From positions 1 through 29,196 of IMG/VR virus record IMGVR_UViG_3300038360_000218: a stretch of 29,196 bases of DNA; one strand, 5' to 3'. The translations under genes and the position numbers were made by a program. The DNA comes from a virus. Position 1 is the first letter of the stretch. Each line of letters opens with the position of its first letter. Below the pieces are notes generated by a model. It did no database searches. It was given only the letters and a program-made list of their open reading frames with translations, and was not told the origin of the DNA. Positions 1 through 9,170 of the stretch are shown in pieces.

Positions 1-3000
1 GCAAAGGTACGCTGGCACTCGGTACTAACCTCCGTACGGGGTACATGCCGTACAAGGGTTACAACTTTGAGGATGGGGTGGTGCTCAGCGAGTCGGCCGC
101 GGGGCGCTTGACCAGCGAGCACCTGCATCGTAAGGCGCTGGACACAGACAAGACACACATCCTGAGCAAGAAGAAGTACCAGGCATACGTACCTGACGCG
201 ATGAACCGTGATCAGGCTGCGAAGCTGGACGATGATGGGGTTGTCCGCGCAGGGCAGACTATTATGCCTGGCGATACCCTGATCGCAGCCCTGCGTAAGA
301 AGCAAGCGCGACCTGAGGATAGGGAGCTTGCCAGGTTGCACAGGTCCCTGGTCAAGCCTTACCAGGACAGCAGCGTTAAGTGGGAGTCGGATAACCCAGG
401 TAAGGTGATTGAAGTAGTTAAGCGCGGGCGTAAAACTACAGTCCACATAAAAACCAGCGAGCGCATGGAGATCGGCGACAAGCTTGCAGGGCGCCACGGT
501 AACAAGGGTATCGTCACCGCCATCATCCCAGACGATGACATGCCGGTCACTGGTGACGGCAAGCCCTTGGAGATCCTGCAGAACATCACAGGCGTGCCTG
601 GGCGTACTAACTTGGGGCAGATCCTGGAGACCGCCGCGGGTAAGATCGCCCAGAAGACGGGCGAGACCTACAAGATCAAGAACTTCAAGAAGAACGCAGA
701 CCTCCATGCTCAAGTATCTGCCGATCTCAAGAAGCACGGCCTCAAAGATAGGGAGCTCGTCTACGATCCCAAGACGAAGCGCAAGATGGGCAATGTCTTG
801 GTCGGTCCCCAGCACATCATCAAGCTCAAGCACCAGGTAGAGAAGAAGATGGTAGCTAGGGCTGGCGGCCCTGGATATGCCTACGATCGCAGTATGATCC
901 CTAAGGGCGGAGGACTCCACGGTGCTCAGGCCCTTGGTACTCTCGGCCTCTATGCCATGCTGGCCCACGGGGCCAAGTCAAACCTGCGCGAGATGCAGAC
1001 TGTTAAGAGTGATGCGGCTCAGAATGATCAGTTCTGGGCATCTCTTCAGGCAGGAGAGCCCCTGCCCGCTCCGCGGCCTACCTTCGCGTACAAGAAGTTC
1101 ACCAGTTACCTTACCGGCCTTGGGCTGAACGTGAAGAAGGAGGGTGACACCCTCCAGCTCCTGCCCATCACAGATAAGCAGGTCACGGATCTGAGTAACG
1201 GGGAGATCAAGGACGCCGGCCGCATGGTGCGTGCAAAGGATCTGCGTCCCGAGAAGAATGGGTTGTTTGATCCTCAAGTTACTGGCGGCATCGACGGCAC
1301 TAAGTGGGGACATATCAAGTTGCCGGAGCCCCTGCCTAACCCCCTGTTCTCCCCGGCTATCCAGTCCCTCACAGGTATGACAGGTAAGGCGTACAACTCT
1401 GTCATCCAGGGCAAGAAGGGCATCGATAAGCAGGGCAATCTCGTAGACGCAGACGACGGCATCACTGGCGGCAGGGCCGTGTCTCAGATCCTGGGTAAGA
1501 TCGATGTGGCGAAGGATCTAACAGCTGCTAGAGCTGCACTGAAGAACCCGTCGCTTAAGGGCAACCGGCTGGATAGGGCCCACAAGAAGGTCAAGTACCT
1601 GCAGGCGTTGTCCAGCGCGGGTATGAACGCCAAGGATGCCTACATGGTGAAGAACATCCCCGTTCTTCCCCCGTCCATGCGCCCCCTGTCTCAGCTCCCC
1701 AACGGGGACTTGAACGTAGACGACATCAACCATATGTATAAGGGCATCTCGCTGACTGCCCAGCAGCTTAAGAAGCTGGGCACGAACGTGCCGGAGTCTG
1801 AGAAGGCTGACTTGCGGGCGGAGCTGTATGACGGGCTGAGTTCCCTTGCGGGCCTCGGCGGCCATGCGAATCGTGAGTTTCGCGGCATCTTGGATGTCAT
1901 CGGGGGTCGTAGAGTTGATCGTAACACTGGTGCTAAGCCTGGCTCTCCTAAGCTCGGCTTCTTCCAGAAGAAGCTGGTCCAGAGGAAGCAGGATCTGGGC
2001 ATGCGCTCTACCATTATCCCCGAGCCCTCCCTTGGGCTGGATGAGGTGGGGCTCCCGCGTAAGGCTGCGATGGAGATGTACAGGCCCTTCGTGGTCAAGG
2101 AGCTGCACGGCATCGCGGGTATGTCCCCTCTGCAGGCGCAGAAGGCTATTAAGGAGGGGCAGCCAATCGTAAACAAGGCACTCGAGCGTGTTGTATCGGA
2201 GCGCCCCGTGCTTCTCAAGCGCGACCCGGTGCTCCACAAGTACGGCATTCAGGGGTTCAAGCCGCGTATTGTGGGAGGCAAGGCAGTACAAATCCATCCA
2301 CTGGTGACCGGCGGGTTCAACGCTGATTTTGATGGCGACGCTATGGCTGCCTTCGTCCCTGTTAGTAAGGACGCGGTGGACGAAGCCCGGAAGATGATGC
2401 CATCTAACAACTTGTTCTCTCCCGCTACTGGTGGGGTGATGTATACGCCCACCCTGGAGTCGCGGCTCGGGTTGTACGGCGTCACGCAGGTAGGGCAGAA
2501 GACTAAGGAGTCCTTCAAGACAGTCCCTGATATGGAGCGTGCGCTGGAGGCGGGTAAGGTTGCTTTGAACGACCAGGTGCGCGTGGCAGGCAAGACCAAT
2601 GCAGTTGGCCGCTTCATGGTGGCCAAGGCATTGCCGTCAGAGATGCGTAAAGGGTTCCTCTCGCGTAAGGATGCGCTGAACGGCAAGGGGCAGGCAGAAC
2701 TGCTGTCAGACCTGGCACGCAACCACAAGCAGGACTACGGCCCTGTGGTGGATAAGCTGAAGGACCTTGGTAACCGCTGGGCCACGGATACGGCCTTCTC
2801 TCTAGGCCTTGACGACATCAAGCCGGAGAAAGTGATGCGTAAGGGCATCATGGACAAGGCGGATGCCCAGGTAGCCAAGATTAAGAAGGGCCCAGGTAGC
2901 CAGCGCGTTAAGGATGCGAAGATTGTCAAGGCGTACGCCCAGGCTACCGAGAGGATGCACACGTCCATCAAGGGTATGTCAGAGCAGAGCTCTAACCTCA

Positions 3001-4340
3001 AGGTCATGCACAACTCCGGCATCAAGCCCGGTATGGATGCCCTAAGGCAGATCTTGGTGTCTCCGATGCTCATTCAGAACGCTAAGGGCGAGACCATCCC
3101 TACCCCTGTGCGCAAGAGCTACTCCGAGGGCCTGGACGTGTCGGATTACTGGACGTCTATGAGTGGTGCACGTAAGGGCATCATCCAGAAGGTGCAGTCG
3201 GTCAGTGAGCCGGGGTACATCTCCAAGCAGGTCATGAACACCATGCTCCCCAACATAGTCATCGACGAGGACTGTGGTACTGACAAGGGTATATCGTTGC
3301 CTGTGGACGAGGTGGATGTGATGGACAGGCACTTGGCTGCGCCCATCAAGGTAGGGAAGAGGACGCTGCCTATTGGCACGTTGATCACTCCCGGTATCCG
3401 CACCACCATGCGTAACAACAAGGTGGGCAAGGTGGTGGTACGCTCGCCACTCAAGTGCAACCACGGCCCAGGTATCTGTAAGAAGTGTTACGGGCTGATG
3501 GAGGATGGCCAGCACCCAGCGGAAGGCACTAACGTAGGTGTCCTGGCGGGACAGTCTGTTGGTGAACGTACTGCGCAGCTAGCCATGAAGGCCTTCCACA
3601 CTGGCGGTACTGCAGCCAGTTCTGCTGCCCTGGTTGACGACTTCACCGCGGTCAAGCAGCTCCTGCGTATGCCCAAGACGGTGAAGAACTCTGCTACTCT
3701 GAGTACCGCCAGTGGCGTAGTGACCAAGGTGACCAAGGACCCCATCGGCGGTACAAATGTATTTGTGGGCAGGGAGAGGCACTACGTACCCCAGAACCTC
3801 GGTGCTCCGTCTTACGGCGGTAAGTCTATCCGTAAGGGTATGAAGATCCGTAGAGGGGACCCTCTTTCTGTAGGGCCCGTCAATCCGCATGAGATGCTAC
3901 CGCTGGCCGGGATCGAACGTGTGCAGAGTCACATGGCCAACACCATGCATACCTTGTTCAAGAAGGAAGGTATCCGCCGGCGTAATCATGAGATGATCGT
4001 AAAGAGCATGACTAACCTCTCTCGCGTGGACGATCCAGGAAATTCAACCGGATATCTACGAGGGGACTACGCACCGAGCACACAAATCGCTAAACTAAAC
4101 AGGACGCAGCTCAAGGGCAGGGCGCCAATCAGGCATCAGCCGGTGCTGCGCGGTGTTGATGTATTGCCGCTGGACATGCAAGAGGACTGGATGGCTAAGC
4201 TGAATCACGAGAGACTTACCTCGACCGTCCAAGAAGCTGCGCAGCGTGGCTGGAAGTCCCAGCTGCACGGCAAGCACCCTATCCCGCCGCTGGTATACGG
4301 AGCAGAGTTTGGCCGCGGCAAGAAGAAATTGGAGTACTAA
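1..4340 (+). CDS. rpoBC: Fused RNA polymerase beta-beta' subunit (5' partial)
   Basis: DNA-dependent RNA polymerase catalytic core with beta and beta' in one chain. The frame is open to the left edge (codons in phase with nt 3) and reads LALGTNLRTGYMPYKGYNFED, which aligns with cellular beta, so the ATG at 45 is internal and the beta N-terminal half lies outside. Visible in order: beta GYNFEDG; beta KLAGRHGNKGIV (nt 480-515); beta C-terminal anchor LREMQTVKSD (nt 984-1013); fusion linker near nt 1100-1200; beta' N-terminal GEIKDAG and LRPEKNGLF; WGHIKLPEPL (from nt 1305); catalytic NADFDGD holding the Mg-binding aspartates (nt 2319-2339); bridge-helix GARKGI (about nt 3165); second zinc site Cys codons at 3273, 3456, 3477 and 3486; trigger-loop GVLAGQSVGER...FHTGG (nt 3537-3610); and a beta' C-terminal region. 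The beta' N-terminal four-Cys zinc finger is absent: about 20 Cys-free residues replace it. No alpha, omega or sigma gene is visible here. Confidence 0.95.
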   Translation, partial: KGTLALGTNLRTGYMPYKGYNFEDGVVLSESAAGRLTSEHLHRKALDTDKTHILSKKKYQAYVPDAMNRDQAAKLDDDGVVRAGQTIMPGDTLIAALRKKQARPEDRELARLHRSLVKPYQDSSVKWESDNPGKVIEVVKRGRKTTVHIKTSERMEIGDKLAGRHGNKGIVTAIIPDDDMPVTGDGKPLEILQNITGVPGRTNLGQILETAAGKIAQKTGETYKIKNFKKNADLHAQVSADLKKHGLKDRELVYDPKTKRKMGNVLVGPQHIIKLKHQVEKKMVARAGGPGYAYDRSMIPKGGGLHGAQALGTLGLYAMLAHGAKSNLREMQTVKSDAAQNDQFWASLQAGEPLPAPRPTFAYKKFTSYLTGLGLNVKKEGDTLQLLPITDKQVTDLSNGEIKDAGRMVRAKDLRPEKNGLFDPQVTGGIDGTKWGHIKLPEPLPNPLFSPAIQSLTGMTGKAYNSVIQGKKGIDKQGNLVDADDGITGGRAVSQILGKIDVAKDLTAARAALKNPSLKGNRLDRAHKKVKYLQALSSAGMNAKDAYMVKNIPVLPPSMRPLSQLPNGDLNVDDINHMYKGISLTAQQLKKLGTNVPESEKADLRAELYDGLSSLAGLGGHANREFRGILDVIGGRRVDRNTGAKPGSPKLGFFQKKLVQRKQDLGMRSTIIPEPSLGLDEVGLPRKAAMEMYRPFVVKELHGIAGMSPLQAQKAIKEGQPIVNKALERVVSERPVLLKRDPVLHKYGIQGFKPRIVGGKAVQIHPLVTGGFNADFDGDAMAAFVPVSKDAVDEARKMMPSNNLFSPATGGVMYTPTLESRLGLYGVTQVGQKTKESFKTVPDMERALEAGKVALNDQVRVAGKTNAVGRFMVAKALPSEMRKGFLSRKDALNGKGQAELLSDLARNHKQDYGPVVDKLKDLGNRWATDTAFSLGLDDIKPEKVMRKGIMDKADAQVAKIKKGPGSQRVKDAKIVKAYAQATERMHTSIKGMSEQSSNLKVMHNSGIKPGMDALRQILVSPMLIQNAKGETIPTPVRKSYSEGLDVSDYWTSMSGARKGIIQKVQSVSEPGYISKQVMNTMLPNIVIDEDCGTDKGISLPVDEVDVMDRHLAAPIKVGKRTLPIGTLITPGIRTTMRNNKVGKVVVRSPLKCNHGPGICKKCYGLMEDGQHPAEGTNVGVLAGQSVGERTAQLAMKAFHTGGTAASSAALVDDFTAVKQLLRMPKTVKNSATLSTASGVVTKVTKDPIGGTNVFVGRERHYVPQNLGAPSYGGKSIRKGMKIRRGDPLSVGPVNPHEMLPLAGIERVQSHMANTMHTLFKKEGIRRRNHEMIVKSMTNLSRVDDPGNSTGYLRGDYAPSTQIAKLNRTQLKGRAPIRHQPVLRGVDVLPLDMQEDWMAKLNHERLTSTVQEAAQRGWKSQLHGKHPIPPLVYGAEFGRGKKKLEY

Positions 4341-4772
4341 ATGGACCAACACATGATGCGCGGGTTCTCTGATGAGATGGAGAAGATCGGGTTCTCCCCC
4401 TTCAAGTTCATGGGTGCCGGCTTCAGGCATCTCAAGAATGCTGTTACTGGCGGGCGTGCCGTTGGCGCTACTGGCCGAATAGGTGGCCGCGGTGCTGACC
4501 GCGCTGGCGGAATAGGCAAGCACATCTCCAGCATCTACCACGGCGCTGGGCAGAAGGCGGGGCGCAAGGCTATGGGCGGAGCGTCAGGTCCTGTGGGTCC
4601 CAAGGCTGAGGGGTATCTCATGGGCGGCCTTAAGGGCGTAGCCAAGTCCAGGTATGGCCAGATGGCTGCTGCTGGTGGCGCTACTGGCCTGGCTGGGTAC
4701 GGTGCATATCGTGCCGTTGGCGGTGGCGGCGGTGGCCGGCAACGTCAGCAGAGCCAGCAGGGCGGCTACTAG
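4341..4772 (+). CDS. Small Gly/Ala-rich virion-like protein with N-terminal FSDEMEKIG motif
   Basis: Unrecognised 143-aa protein starting one base after the RNA polymerase stop. Residues 9-17 read FSDEMEKIG, the N-terminal motif shared by many proteins of this block (candidate capsid-targeting signal). The rest is basic and glycine-rich, with a hydrophobic Gly/Ala stretch near residues 112-128 (MAAAGGATGLAGYGAYRAV) that could insert in a membrane, then a poly-Gly/Gln tail ending in GGY. No enzyme motif is visible. The direct abutment to the RNA polymerase gene implies co-transcription and translational coupling. I infer an internal or ejected head protein from the motif and composition; the function is not known. 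Confidence 0.8.
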   Translation: MDQHMMRGFSDEMEKIGFSPFKFMGAGFRHLKNAVTGGRAVGATGRIGGRGADRAGGIGKHISSIYHGAGQKAGRKAMGGASGPVGPKAEGYLMGGLKGVAKSRYGQMAAAGGATGLAGYGAYRAVGGGGGGRQRQQSQQGGY

Positions 4773-6019
4773 TGAGCGGCGGACCACATTCGTTCTCCAA
4801 CTCCCCGACCCAGTCGGGGCACGGACCCACTGAGATAGAGACGGGGTACATCTCTAGCATCAATGTCCAGAACATGACGGTAGATTGGGTCTCCCAGTAC
4901 ACCGGCAAGTATCAGACAGATGTCCCGATGATGAGTCCGTACGTGCACCGTACCCAGGGTGAGGGCTTCACGGTTATGCCTGAGGTAGGTGCGATCGCTC
5001 TGATGTGCTGGCCCTGTGACGATGCCGTCCCGTTCATTCTCGGGTTCCTGTCTGCGCCAGAGAAGGTGGGCGCGAAGACAGCGGCGACGACGCGTAAAGA
5101 TACCGGGGGAGGCGACACCTCCAAGACGAAGGTGGATGCCACAGGTAAGTCCACCGCGTCTGGAGGCACGCCTAACAAGTCAAACAGCGATGCATCGTAC
5201 AGGGCCAAGCGCCCCATCTTGAACCCCGGCGACATGATGCTGGAGGGCAGGGACGAGAACTTTGTGGTGCTGCGTAGGGGTGGGGTACTACAGCTGGGAT
5301 CTACCCAGGTGTGCCAGCGCTTCTATGTCCCCCTGCTCAACACCATCAGAGACTTCTGCGAGAACTGGGAGATGAACACGGCCGCCGGGTCTCTGGATTG
5401 GGAGGTCAAGAGGCAAGCGAAGGACCCCACAGGTAACGCCCCTACTGAGCTCACCTTGATTGCTAGGGAGTATGCTCAGGATAAGAACGCGTCGATCAAG
5501 GTGTGGATTGGTGGGTTGAACGATGCCACCAAGCCTCCCAGTGGGGACAAGACCTACTTCGAGGTAACGATCGCGCCGGAAAAGATAGACCCAACTACAG
5601 GTAAGGTAACGGGCACTCCCAAGTACGTGCTGCGCGTGGACAAGGCCGGTAATACGTACATGATGCAGGCCAAGAACCGTACGGAGATCATCAAGGGCAA
5701 CTACAAAGAAACGATCTACGGCAACCACACCGAGACCGTGAAAGGCAATCAGTCTGTTACAGTCAAGGGTAATCAGTCTACGGACATCACCGGCAGCCAT
5801 AAGATCACCGGTACGCTGTCCAGTACCGAGACATGGACAGGAATGAAGTCAATTACAGCTGCAACCACGCACATCGGTAGCCAGGCGGCTATAGAGCCCG
5901 CAGTACTGGGGTTCCGTCTAGTAGCCTGGCTAGCCAGCCACATCCACGTACCGTTTCTGCCCCCGGTTACTGCCCCAGCACTGGCCAGTATCCTATCTCA
6001 GAAGGTATTCTTGGTGTAG
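4772..6019 (+). CDS. Baseplate central spike / gp5-VgrG-like protein
   Basis: Likely the tail-tip spike that sits under the tail tube and pierces the cell envelope. The N-terminal region (about residues 24-92) looks like the OB-fold domain of baseplate assembly V/gp5 proteins: GYISSINVQN, then PMMSPYVHRTQGEGF and PEVGAIALMCWP...FILGFLSAP, as in proteins binding the hub. A Thr/Ser/Gly linker follows. Residues about 301-345 (nt 5672-5810) carry short beta-helix repeats of the type IKGNYKETIYGN, ETVKGNQSV, TVKGNQSTDITG, typical of trimeric spike stems. The GTG start overlaps the previous TAG by one base (TAGTG) and there is no better downstream start. The C-terminus after the helix (about 60 residues) is hydrophobic and may form the tip or bind the next small protein. 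No lysozyme domain is visible, unlike T4 gp5. Confidence 0.8.
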   Translation: MSGGPHSFSNSPTQSGHGPTEIETGYISSINVQNMTVDWVSQYTGKYQTDVPMMSPYVHRTQGEGFTVMPEVGAIALMCWPCDDAVPFILGFLSAPEKVGAKTAATTRKDTGGGDTSKTKVDATGKSTASGGTPNKSNSDASYRAKRPILNPGDMMLEGRDENFVVLRRGGVLQLGSTQVCQRFYVPLLNTIRDFCENWEMNTAAGSLDWEVKRQAKDPTGNAPTELTLIAREYAQDKNASIKVWIGGLNDATKPPSGDKTYFEVTIAPEKIDPTTGKVTGTPKYVLRVDKAGNTYMMQAKNRTEIIKGNYKETIYGNHTETVKGNQSVTVKGNQSTDITGSHKITGTLSSTETWTGMKSITAATTHIGSQAAIEPAVLGFRLVAWLASHIHVPFLPPVTAPALASILSQKVFLV

Positions 6020-6028
6020 GAGGACAGC

Positions 6029-6244
6029 ATGCCAGCAGCTGCACTAATAGAAATGTCCATCTTCACGGCGTTTCAAGACACGAAGAACCACGTAGGGCCC
6101 TGTATCACGAAGATGGTAATGAAAAAGACACCGGGTGGGCTCCCAGTCATGATCCCCACCACGGGCACAAAGGCGTTGGACCCGCTATTGGCCAAGGCAA
6201 TCGCAGGTGCGGTGGCTGATGGCATTGCGAAGTTCCTCCCGTAA
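6029..6244 (+). CDS. Small protein next to the baseplate spike, function unknown
   Basis: A 71-aa protein with a strong ribosome binding site (AGGAGG about 6 nt before the ATG). It has a mixed hydrophobic sequence with a PGGLPVMIP turn and a C-terminal Ala-rich helix (LAKAIAGAVADGIAKFLP). Its position directly after the spike gene suggests a spike-tip or baseplate accessory role, the place where PAAR-type tips are often encoded. It lacks the repeated His/Cys metal ligands I would expect of a PAAR tip, so that assignment is only a guess. The ORF is real on ribosome binding site, spacing and operon fit. Confidence 0.65.
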   Translation: MPAAALIEMSIFTAFQDTKNHVGPCITKMVMKKTPGGLPVMIPTTGTKALDPLLAKAIAGAVADGIAKFLP

Positions 6245-6254
6245 GGAGCATTAG

Positions 6255-8261
6255 ATGGAACCCCTCTTCCTGGATAAGAACCCTCTCGAGTTCGAGAAGC
6301 TGGCCTTTGAGTCGCGTCTCGGTGAGGACATGAACAACTGGCCTAAGGAGATCCTGGACGAGCTGTTCCGTCAGGCGCCCTTCACCAGCAACTACACCCC
6401 GAAGGTGGTGATCCGGCAGAAGGATGAAGATCGCCGGTATGCCATGGGTCACATCGAGCTGTACAACCAGCTCGCGATCAACCCTCGGGATGATCAGACC
6501 CCTCGGGAGCTCAAGGGCCGCCATATGGTGCTGGTCCCTATCGTGGTCAAGGACGGCAGGCTACTGCCTCTGGACCTGATAGTGGTCAACGGCGAGGCAG
6601 AGCCCCTGACAGATGAGCGCTTGCGCAGGGCCATGTTCCGCCCCAACCTCTTCGAAGCTATCCAGAAGAAGCCGGGCGACATCAGCATGATCGAGCAGCT
6701 CTACCCACCCCACAGGCAGACCAATTCCGCCGGCGGTAGCGGCAGCATGGGCACCAAGACGTCTAGTCCGCGGTATCTCATGGACGCTATCCTGCCCACG
6801 ATCAAGCTCGCACATGTGCGTGAGGTGGAGGAGGCGCTGAGCGATCCAGCACTGAACTCCGTGATGTTGGAGAACGAAGCGGTGCGCCCGTTCCTGGAGA
6901 AGCTGGGGCAGCGCGTAGAGATGGGCGAGCCATCTGGCGGTGAGTACATGCAGATGGCCGTGGAGTCTATCCATCCTAACGTGGTGCAGATCCAGAAGAT
7001 TGCAGGCGGCTACCGTATCAAGACTGCCAACAACCAGACGTTGATTCCTACCGCGGATGACGTGGACAAGCCCACAGCTATCGGTGCTGTGGGCGGTGAT
7101 GTGATCAACGAGGTAGAGTCGGACGGCACCGTGACTCTTACCACCGCGCCTGTGGTGAAGGAAACTCTCACGGACATCGTGGTCAAGGTGGTCAAGGAGT
7201 TCGGGCTGTACAAGGTCCGCACTTCTGACACCGACCAGGAGCTCGTGGGGTGGGTGTTCCCTAACGTGATGGACCTGGACGGTACGGTCTTGCCCCTGTC
7301 TGTGTTCTCTAACGGTAGCCAGTCCGGTATTCAGGAGAACATCGCGGGTACGCCCATTGACCGCAGCACTGACGTCATCGATGAGCCGCCCAAGGGCATG
7401 GGCAGCTTCTACTACACGGAAGGCAACGGCGCCGTAGGTCTCGTGCCCGTGTCTATCAAGGGCGAGGCGGACGGTAAGTATATCTGCGAGACCATCATGG
7501 GCGAGTCTGTCACGCTGGCTAAGCAGCCCCATCTTCGGATGATCGAGGAGTTGGGAGAGAACGAGTACGCCATCCCAGATACTATGGGATGGCTGCCCTT
7601 GCCGTGTAAGACCAATTTGATATCCATCCCCGATGAGTTCACCAAGAATGCTGAGGCGCGGGAGTGGCTGGATCGTGTTGAGGTGTTTGTCGATGGAGCT
7701 GGCACGTACTCCTTCCGGGGGCACCCCATCGATAAGATCGCACACGTGATGCCGGTCCAGGGATTGGACCGAGACGGCGCGGCATTCTTGGGAGCTATCC
7801 TGGGCCAGGACCCGGAGGTGATGCTGGAGAAGGTGGCACGTACTGCGAACTACGTAGCAACGGGTACGCACGCTACCGCTTTCTCCGCGGGGCCCGTAGA
7901 GACGGCGCAGGAGCACATAGGCATGTCTAAGCAAGCCGCAGCTGAGAGGTGGAAGGACTTCAACGAGCTGTGTGGCAAGTACGGTATGCCCGTAGATCTG
8001 ATTAAAGAGGCCGCCCCGCTGGAGGATCCAGCGTCTGTTGACAAGGTTCTTTCTCTTAAGTTCATCAACCCAGAGAACCTGATGACCTTTGCGTCCTTTG
8101 TACCGGACTTCGAGGAAACCATCAGGAAGCTGAGCACGTTGCTCTTTACCGCCCGTATGGGGTTGAGCGCGGTGGATGAGCACGCACTGCACAAGTGCGT
8201 GATTCACATGGACAAGGTTGTTGATGGTCTGAAGAGTCTGACCGCCACACCACAGGCGTAA
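6255..8261 (+). CDS. Large conserved-looking virion protein, function unknown
   Basis: A 668-aa protein with a good ribosome binding site (AAGGAG before the ATG at 6255) and a 10-nt gap from the previous gene. I do not recognise a catalytic motif. The N-terminus contains EFEKLAF at residues 12-18, a looser version of the motif shared by head-module proteins here. The first 140 residues (PKEILDELFRQAPF, HIELYNQL, LPLDLIVVNG, LRRAMFRP) look like a compact folded domain. The middle is beta-rich with Gly/Ser linkers, and QKIAGGY, DKIAHVM and LEKVARTANY resemble the K-[VI]-A core seen elsewhere. The C-terminus is helical. Size and context between spike and terminase suggest a structural protein. 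A portal role cannot be excluded, but nothing in it looks portal-like to me. Confidence 0.75.
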   Translation: MEPLFLDKNPLEFEKLAFESRLGEDMNNWPKEILDELFRQAPFTSNYTPKVVIRQKDEDRRYAMGHIELYNQLAINPRDDQTPRELKGRHMVLVPIVVKDGRLLPLDLIVVNGEAEPLTDERLRRAMFRPNLFEAIQKKPGDISMIEQLYPPHRQTNSAGGSGSMGTKTSSPRYLMDAILPTIKLAHVREVEEALSDPALNSVMLENEAVRPFLEKLGQRVEMGEPSGGEYMQMAVESIHPNVVQIQKIAGGYRIKTANNQTLIPTADDVDKPTAIGAVGGDVINEVESDGTVTLTTAPVVKETLTDIVVKVVKEFGLYKVRTSDTDQELVGWVFPNVMDLDGTVLPLSVFSNGSQSGIQENIAGTPIDRSTDVIDEPPKGMGSFYYTEGNGAVGLVPVSIKGEADGKYICETIMGESVTLAKQPHLRMIEELGENEYAIPDTMGWLPLPCKTNLISIPDEFTKNAEAREWLDRVEVFVDGAGTYSFRGHPIDKIAHVMPVQGLDRDGAAFLGAILGQDPEVMLEKVARTANYVATGTHATAFSAGPVETAQEHIGMSKQAAAERWKDFNELCGKYGMPVDLIKEAAPLEDPASVDKVLSLKFINPENLMTFASFVPDFEETIRKLSTLLFTARMGLSAVDEHALHKCVIHMDKVVDGLKSLTATPQA

Positions 8262-8262
8262 G

Positions 8263-9159
8263 ATGGCCAGACGTAGCCCAAATGAGTACTTTATCAAGTA
8301 CCTCATCTCGCAGAACAAGCACGAGACCAATACGATCTTGCGCATTCTGGAGGATTTTAACCTCGACGGGCTGACGTCTGGTTACGTACGTGATCTGACT
8401 GACCAGATGGGGGAGTTCCCAGACCCCTACAAGCCAAACGTCAAGTCTCACAAGATGAGCCAGGGGTTCCTTCGGAAGCACAAGGTCAGGGATCTTTGGT
8501 TTCCAAGTCCTCACGTACAGGAGGCGTACGCCATCCTGTCCAACGCACAGCTGCGTTCTGATATAGAGCAGCTGCTACTGTCTCCTCTTCGTATAGAGGA
8601 TATCGTCCGACGCGCAGGTAAGGCGCGGGAGATCTCCCTGTCTGTTGAGGGGGTGGAGGCCTTCGGTCATTACTTCTGGAACAAGTCCCTACTCTCCATG
8701 GATGAGTGGGTCGACTACCTGGAGAACAGGCACAACGCCCCTCCAGGTACGGTGCACTCGAGTGTTACAGCGTTGCAGGCATCCCCTGACATGGCTGAGC
8801 TCTTGGTCCCGTGGGTGGTCGGCCTAGAAGGAGTACCTAAGGACCTGAATACGGGTGTTGTGCACCGGCGCATCCGAGACAGTGTATTTTTGAAGTTCCT
8901 TGAGGTAGAAAGACAACCAGCATCGCTGGCCCATAGTAAGATGCTGAAGAACTACATGGATGTCATTCGCGCGGCAGAGGCTGAGATGCGGCAGAGTGAT
9001 GTTGCCCTGAAGGACGTGCTGAAGGAGTTCGAGAAGTTCCGGATGCGCAAGGAGGTTGATGAGGTGCCGTCGATCGAAGAGGTCGCAGGCCCCAACTTCA
9101 GCCACTCTGGCGAGGGTGACGAGGAAGACAAGGTCAAGTACGACAACTTCGAAGGATAG
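8263..9159 (+). CDS. Hypothetical protein upstream of terminase
   Basis: A 298-aa protein starting one base after the previous stop, so probably translated by coupling (no clear Shine-Dalgarno). It is mostly helical. The N-terminal part (FIKYLISQNKHETNTILRIL) and the central helices (QLRSDIEQLLLSPLRIEDIV) are amphipathic, and the tail is strongly acidic (HSGEGDEEDKVKYDNFEG). No catalytic or metal motif is visible. Its place two genes before the large terminase would fit a small-terminase or packaging-associated protein, but the sequence does not show a clear helix-turn-helix, so this is context only. Confidence 0.7.
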   Translation: MARRSPNEYFIKYLISQNKHETNTILRILEDFNLDGLTSGYVRDLTDQMGEFPDPYKPNVKSHKMSQGFLRKHKVRDLWFPSPHVQEAYAILSNAQLRSDIEQLLLSPLRIEDIVRRAGKAREISLSVEGVEAFGHYFWNKSLLSMDEWVDYLENRHNAPPGTVHSSVTALQASPDMAELLVPWVVGLEGVPKDLNTGVVHRRIRDSVFLKFLEVERQPASLAHSKMLKNYMDVIRAAEAEMRQSDVALKDVLKEFEKFRMRKEVDEVPSIEEVAGPNFSHSGEGDEEDKVKYDNFEG

Positions 9160-9170
9160 TGGAGGATCCA

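Noticed and set aside
6561-8345. 594-codon antisense open frame opposite the 668-aa gene
   Set aside because: Mirror of GC-rich codons in a real gene; no start signal and low-complexity His/Leu/Val-rich product.
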